A model generated the notes under the pieces. That model saw nothing but the letters and a program-made list of their open reading frames with translations. It ran no database searches and was not told the origin of the DNA. Both the position numbers and the translations under genes were made by a program. From the NCBI GenBank assembly GCA_902780385.1, contig CACZFF010000016.1, positions 30,880 through 94,879 on the forward strand: 64,000 nt of DNA. Reading direction: 5' to 3'. Of the stretch, positions 62,221 to 64,000 are shown one piece after another (the stretch's first letter is position 1; each line of letters starts with the position of its first letter). Source of the stretch: an uncultured Lachnospiraceae bacterium. Lineage in GTDB: Bacteria > Bacillota > Clostridia > Lachnospirales > Lachnospiraceae.

Positions 62221-63333
62221 TTAACCAAAGTATTCCTGCATTAAACTGTTGAAGAGCAATTGAGTTTCATCAAGTGCTTTTTGTACCTGCGCTTTGGATT
62301 TGTCGACTTGAGCAACAAAGGCGGCAAACTCATCTTGCAGGCCTTTCGGCGGTAAATAAACAAATATCTGCTTCAATTTTGTAACATTAATACCTGCCAT
62401 AATCGCTCCTGAGCTCACAATATCAATCTGATGTTGAACATCTCTACTATAATGTAGTTGCCGCATCATAAACTCAGGAACAACCCTCCTATCATCAACT
62501 CTAATCCTCAATACATCTGAATGAATGATTCCTTCTTCAAATGTTTCTGGAAATACAGCACATCTCCCCACGTTTCCTTTACGAGACATAGCGATATCTC
62601 CTGGCTTAATCGAATAAGCGCTGAGTTCTGCTGCCTTTTCTGTAGTCAAATAATGTGTCGGGGATGTTTTGAATTCCGAATTAATCTGTGGTATTTCCCA
62701 TACAGCAATCCCTGACGCTGTATATTCATCTTTGCCAAGCTGAGTTCCGAAAGGGCCACATTTTATATCATCTGGGTCAGCACATGATTCAACTAATTTA
62801 CATTTATCCCATGTACATGCAGGGTTTGCCAGATCCCCGAAGAGCTCCACAAATCGGGCTTTGATGAGGTCGTCATAGGCGTAGAGCTGCTGCTGACGCT
62901 TTCCTATTACTTCCATTACCCCATCCAAGATTCTAACGGTTTCTGCTTGTCGCTCAGCAGCTGGGTAATTAATCTGAGTTTCTTTCAACCATTTAAAATG
63001 CCGATTGTAGCCAGTATTTGGGATTCTGGTGCTTTTCAGCGCATAATATAAATATCTGTAGTTTGCGTTCTCAAATCTACACCTCAAAACCTTCACTCCG
63101 TCAGCGCCGAGAAAAAATGGAGCATCAACATATTTAATAACTCGCGTATGGTCACCAAAAACAATTGCTGGAACATCTACAAACAGGCCATCTTCGCGAT
63201 TGGTATAACCTGCAATCTGCCCTTGTCCTTGATCAACTATTATATGTGTGCCAGAAAAGCAATACTCATCTGTCTTTACTTTTGTTCCGTATTTGGTCTG
63301 ATCCTCAAATACTTCCTCAAAGGATTTTTTCAT
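62221..63333 (-). CDS. hsdS: Type I restriction specificity subunit, copy 2
   Basis: A 370-residue HsdS with two recognition domains and complete conserved helices: TRD1 to about 130, the central helix ending YDDLIKARFVELFGD, TRD2 (from CKLVESCADPDDIKCGPFG), and a C-terminal helix QVDKSKAQVQKALDE. The central DNA CACAAATCGGGCTTTGAT is nearly identical to copy 1, while the recognition domains differ, so the two would recognise different sequences. Both copies are on the minus strand. It follows the broken rhuM gene directly. Confidence 0.93.
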   Translation of the reverse strand: MKKSFEEVFEDQTKYGTKVKTDEYCFSGTHIIVDQGQGQIAGYTNREDGLFVDVPAIVFGDHTRVIKYVDAPFFLGADGVKVLRCRFENANYRYLYYALKSTRIPNTGYNRHFKWLKETQINYPAAERQAETVRILDGVMEVIGKRQQQLYAYDDLIKARFVELFGDLANPACTWDKCKLVESCADPDDIKCGPFGTQLGKDEYTASGIAVWEIPQINSEFKTSPTHYLTTEKAAELSAYSIKPGDIAMSRKGNVGRCAVFPETFEEGIIHSDVLRIRVDDRRVVPEFMMRQLHYSRDVQHQIDIVSSGAIMAGINVTKLKQIFVYLPPKGLQDEFAAFVAQVDKSKAQVQKALDETQLLFNSLMQEYFG

Positions 63334-63337
63334 CCCT

Positions 63338-63707
63338 TCATCCCCACAAATAACAATTATTTAAAGATTTCATCACAGGCAAAACCTGTTTGCTGTCCAG
63401 GAAATCCTGTGCGCATTCCATAAGCCGGACAACAGCCTCGAGTTGCTTCAGACAGGTTTCGTTTATTGCATTACCCTGAATCAGATAGTCTTTTAAAATC
63501 TTATTTGCCCATACATCTGTCGAAAAATTCGACAGATGTATCTTTTTCTAGTTCTTCAAATATTCTTGAAATATGCTAGGCAATAAAAGATCATGCAGTA
63601 TCGAACAACTCACTAATACACTCTTGCGTCAGCCTTACAGTTTCTTTATCAAGAGTGACCAGCACTCTCAGAGTAAAATCACCGCTAGTGAAGAATGATA
63701 ATTCCAT
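63338..63707 (-). pseudogene. broken RhuM family gene
   Basis: Minus-strand remains of a RhuM-like gene, often found inside Type I restriction operons. A start with GGGGGT upstream (63707) opens MELSFFTSGDFTLRVLV and VRLTQECISELFDTA, then a TGA (63591-63593) and a TAG (63576-63578) interrupt the same frame, which goes on HISRIFEELEKDTSVEFF. After that the frame shifts at a perfect 14-base-arm inverted repeat (63511-63541) into WANKILKDYLIQGNAINE and a normal end. About 50 middle residues are missing. It cannot make an intact protein. Confidence 0.78.
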
Positions 63708-63764
63708 AAGGATACCCCCGGAGCTCTCAGATATAATCACTACACAAACAACCTGTATTCGCCG

Positions 63765-63792
63765 ATTATAGAATACTTATCCAAGTTCTAAA
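63765..63792 (-). promoter_or_regulatory. possible promoter of the restriction island segment
   Basis: On the minus strand TATAAT (63765-63770) and TTTAGA (63787-63792) are 16 bases apart, 58 bases before the broken rhuM start. The rest of 63793-64000 shows direct repeats of AGAATAGGAAAA (near 63836-63872) and no gene. Confidence 0.35.
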
Positions 63793-64000
63793 GACTCACC
63801 TACATACTTCTCGTTGTCTCGGCAAAAAGCACTTTTCCTATTCTGGAAAATATCATTTTTCCTATTCTTGACATTATTTTACTGTATGCTATACTTATTA
63901 TCTCAAACTTCCCACAAGGCTTTCTAATGAAAAGCCTTATAAACAGTGACTATGTCAGCAGTATAATGTTGACATATACAGGTCTTGACAAAACATATGA

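Overview
The window looks like chromosomal DNA of an anaerobic, moderately GC-rich member of the Clostridia, most probably Lachnospiraceae-like. This is inferred from gene content: an [FeFe]-hydrogenase maturase (HydE), an indolepyruvate:ferredoxin oxidoreductase, a 2-hydroxyacyl-CoA dehydratase activase-like giant protein, a SPRTG-type sortase-anchored surface protein, BspA-type leucine-rich repeats, and strong GGAGG ribosome binding sites. Most genes lie on the minus strand. No rRNA, tRNA or CRISPR array was recognised.

Layout. 1-2.4 kb: polar amino-acid ABC importer (binding protein cut by the window edge, permease, ATPase). 2.6-9.6 kb: DUF362 protein, dapF, a methyltransferase, hisC, hydE, a small lipoprotein and a DegV protein. 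9.7-15 kb: a 1744-residue two-headed dehydratase activase with an unusual LEA-like repeat linker, followed by a 149-bp foldback element. 15.4-19.5 kb: a compact four-gene minus-strand unit of an LRR membrane protein, a radical SAM/SPASM enzyme, a 120-residue protein ending in eleven asparagines, and a zinc-ribbon membrane protein; this is the best candidate for an undescribed (RiPP-like) system. 20-22.4 kb: a lone trpB and a 105-bp tandem array. 22.5-29.5 kb: a radical SAM protein, an iorA-iorB-paaK aryl-acid unit and a PreA-like dihydropyrimidine dehydrogenase. 29.6-36.7 kb: cardiolipin synthase, HD and HAD hydrolases, a secreted protein, a VanX-like dipeptidase, an HxlR regulator and a tautomerase. 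36.8-41.9 kb: a serine-hydrolase lipoprotein, a second 105-bp array, azlCD and an ArsC/Spx-like protein. 41.9-46.6 kb: a GH3-family acyl-adenylating enzyme with an A-PCP-C NRPS. 46.8-55.4 kb: small proteins, a class M-like sirtuin with a broken macrodomain gene nearby, an isoprenylcysteine-methyltransferase-like protein, a large Ig-like surface protein, a deoxyribosyltransferase-like protein and a MazG-like protein. 55.5-64 kb: an AT-richer Type I restriction island (hsdR, two hsdS, a tyrosine recombinase, a DUF3990 protein with an overlapping partner, and a broken rhuM); hsdM is not in the window and may lie beyond the right edge.

A theme of the whole window is tandem repetition at gene ends. 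Several genes (permease, hisC, trpB, the NRPS, probably others) have their last codons plus stop codon duplicated in tandem downstream. Short tandem repeats are also found inside genes (azlC, the dehydratase activase, the surface protein). This points to frequent local tandem duplication in this genome.
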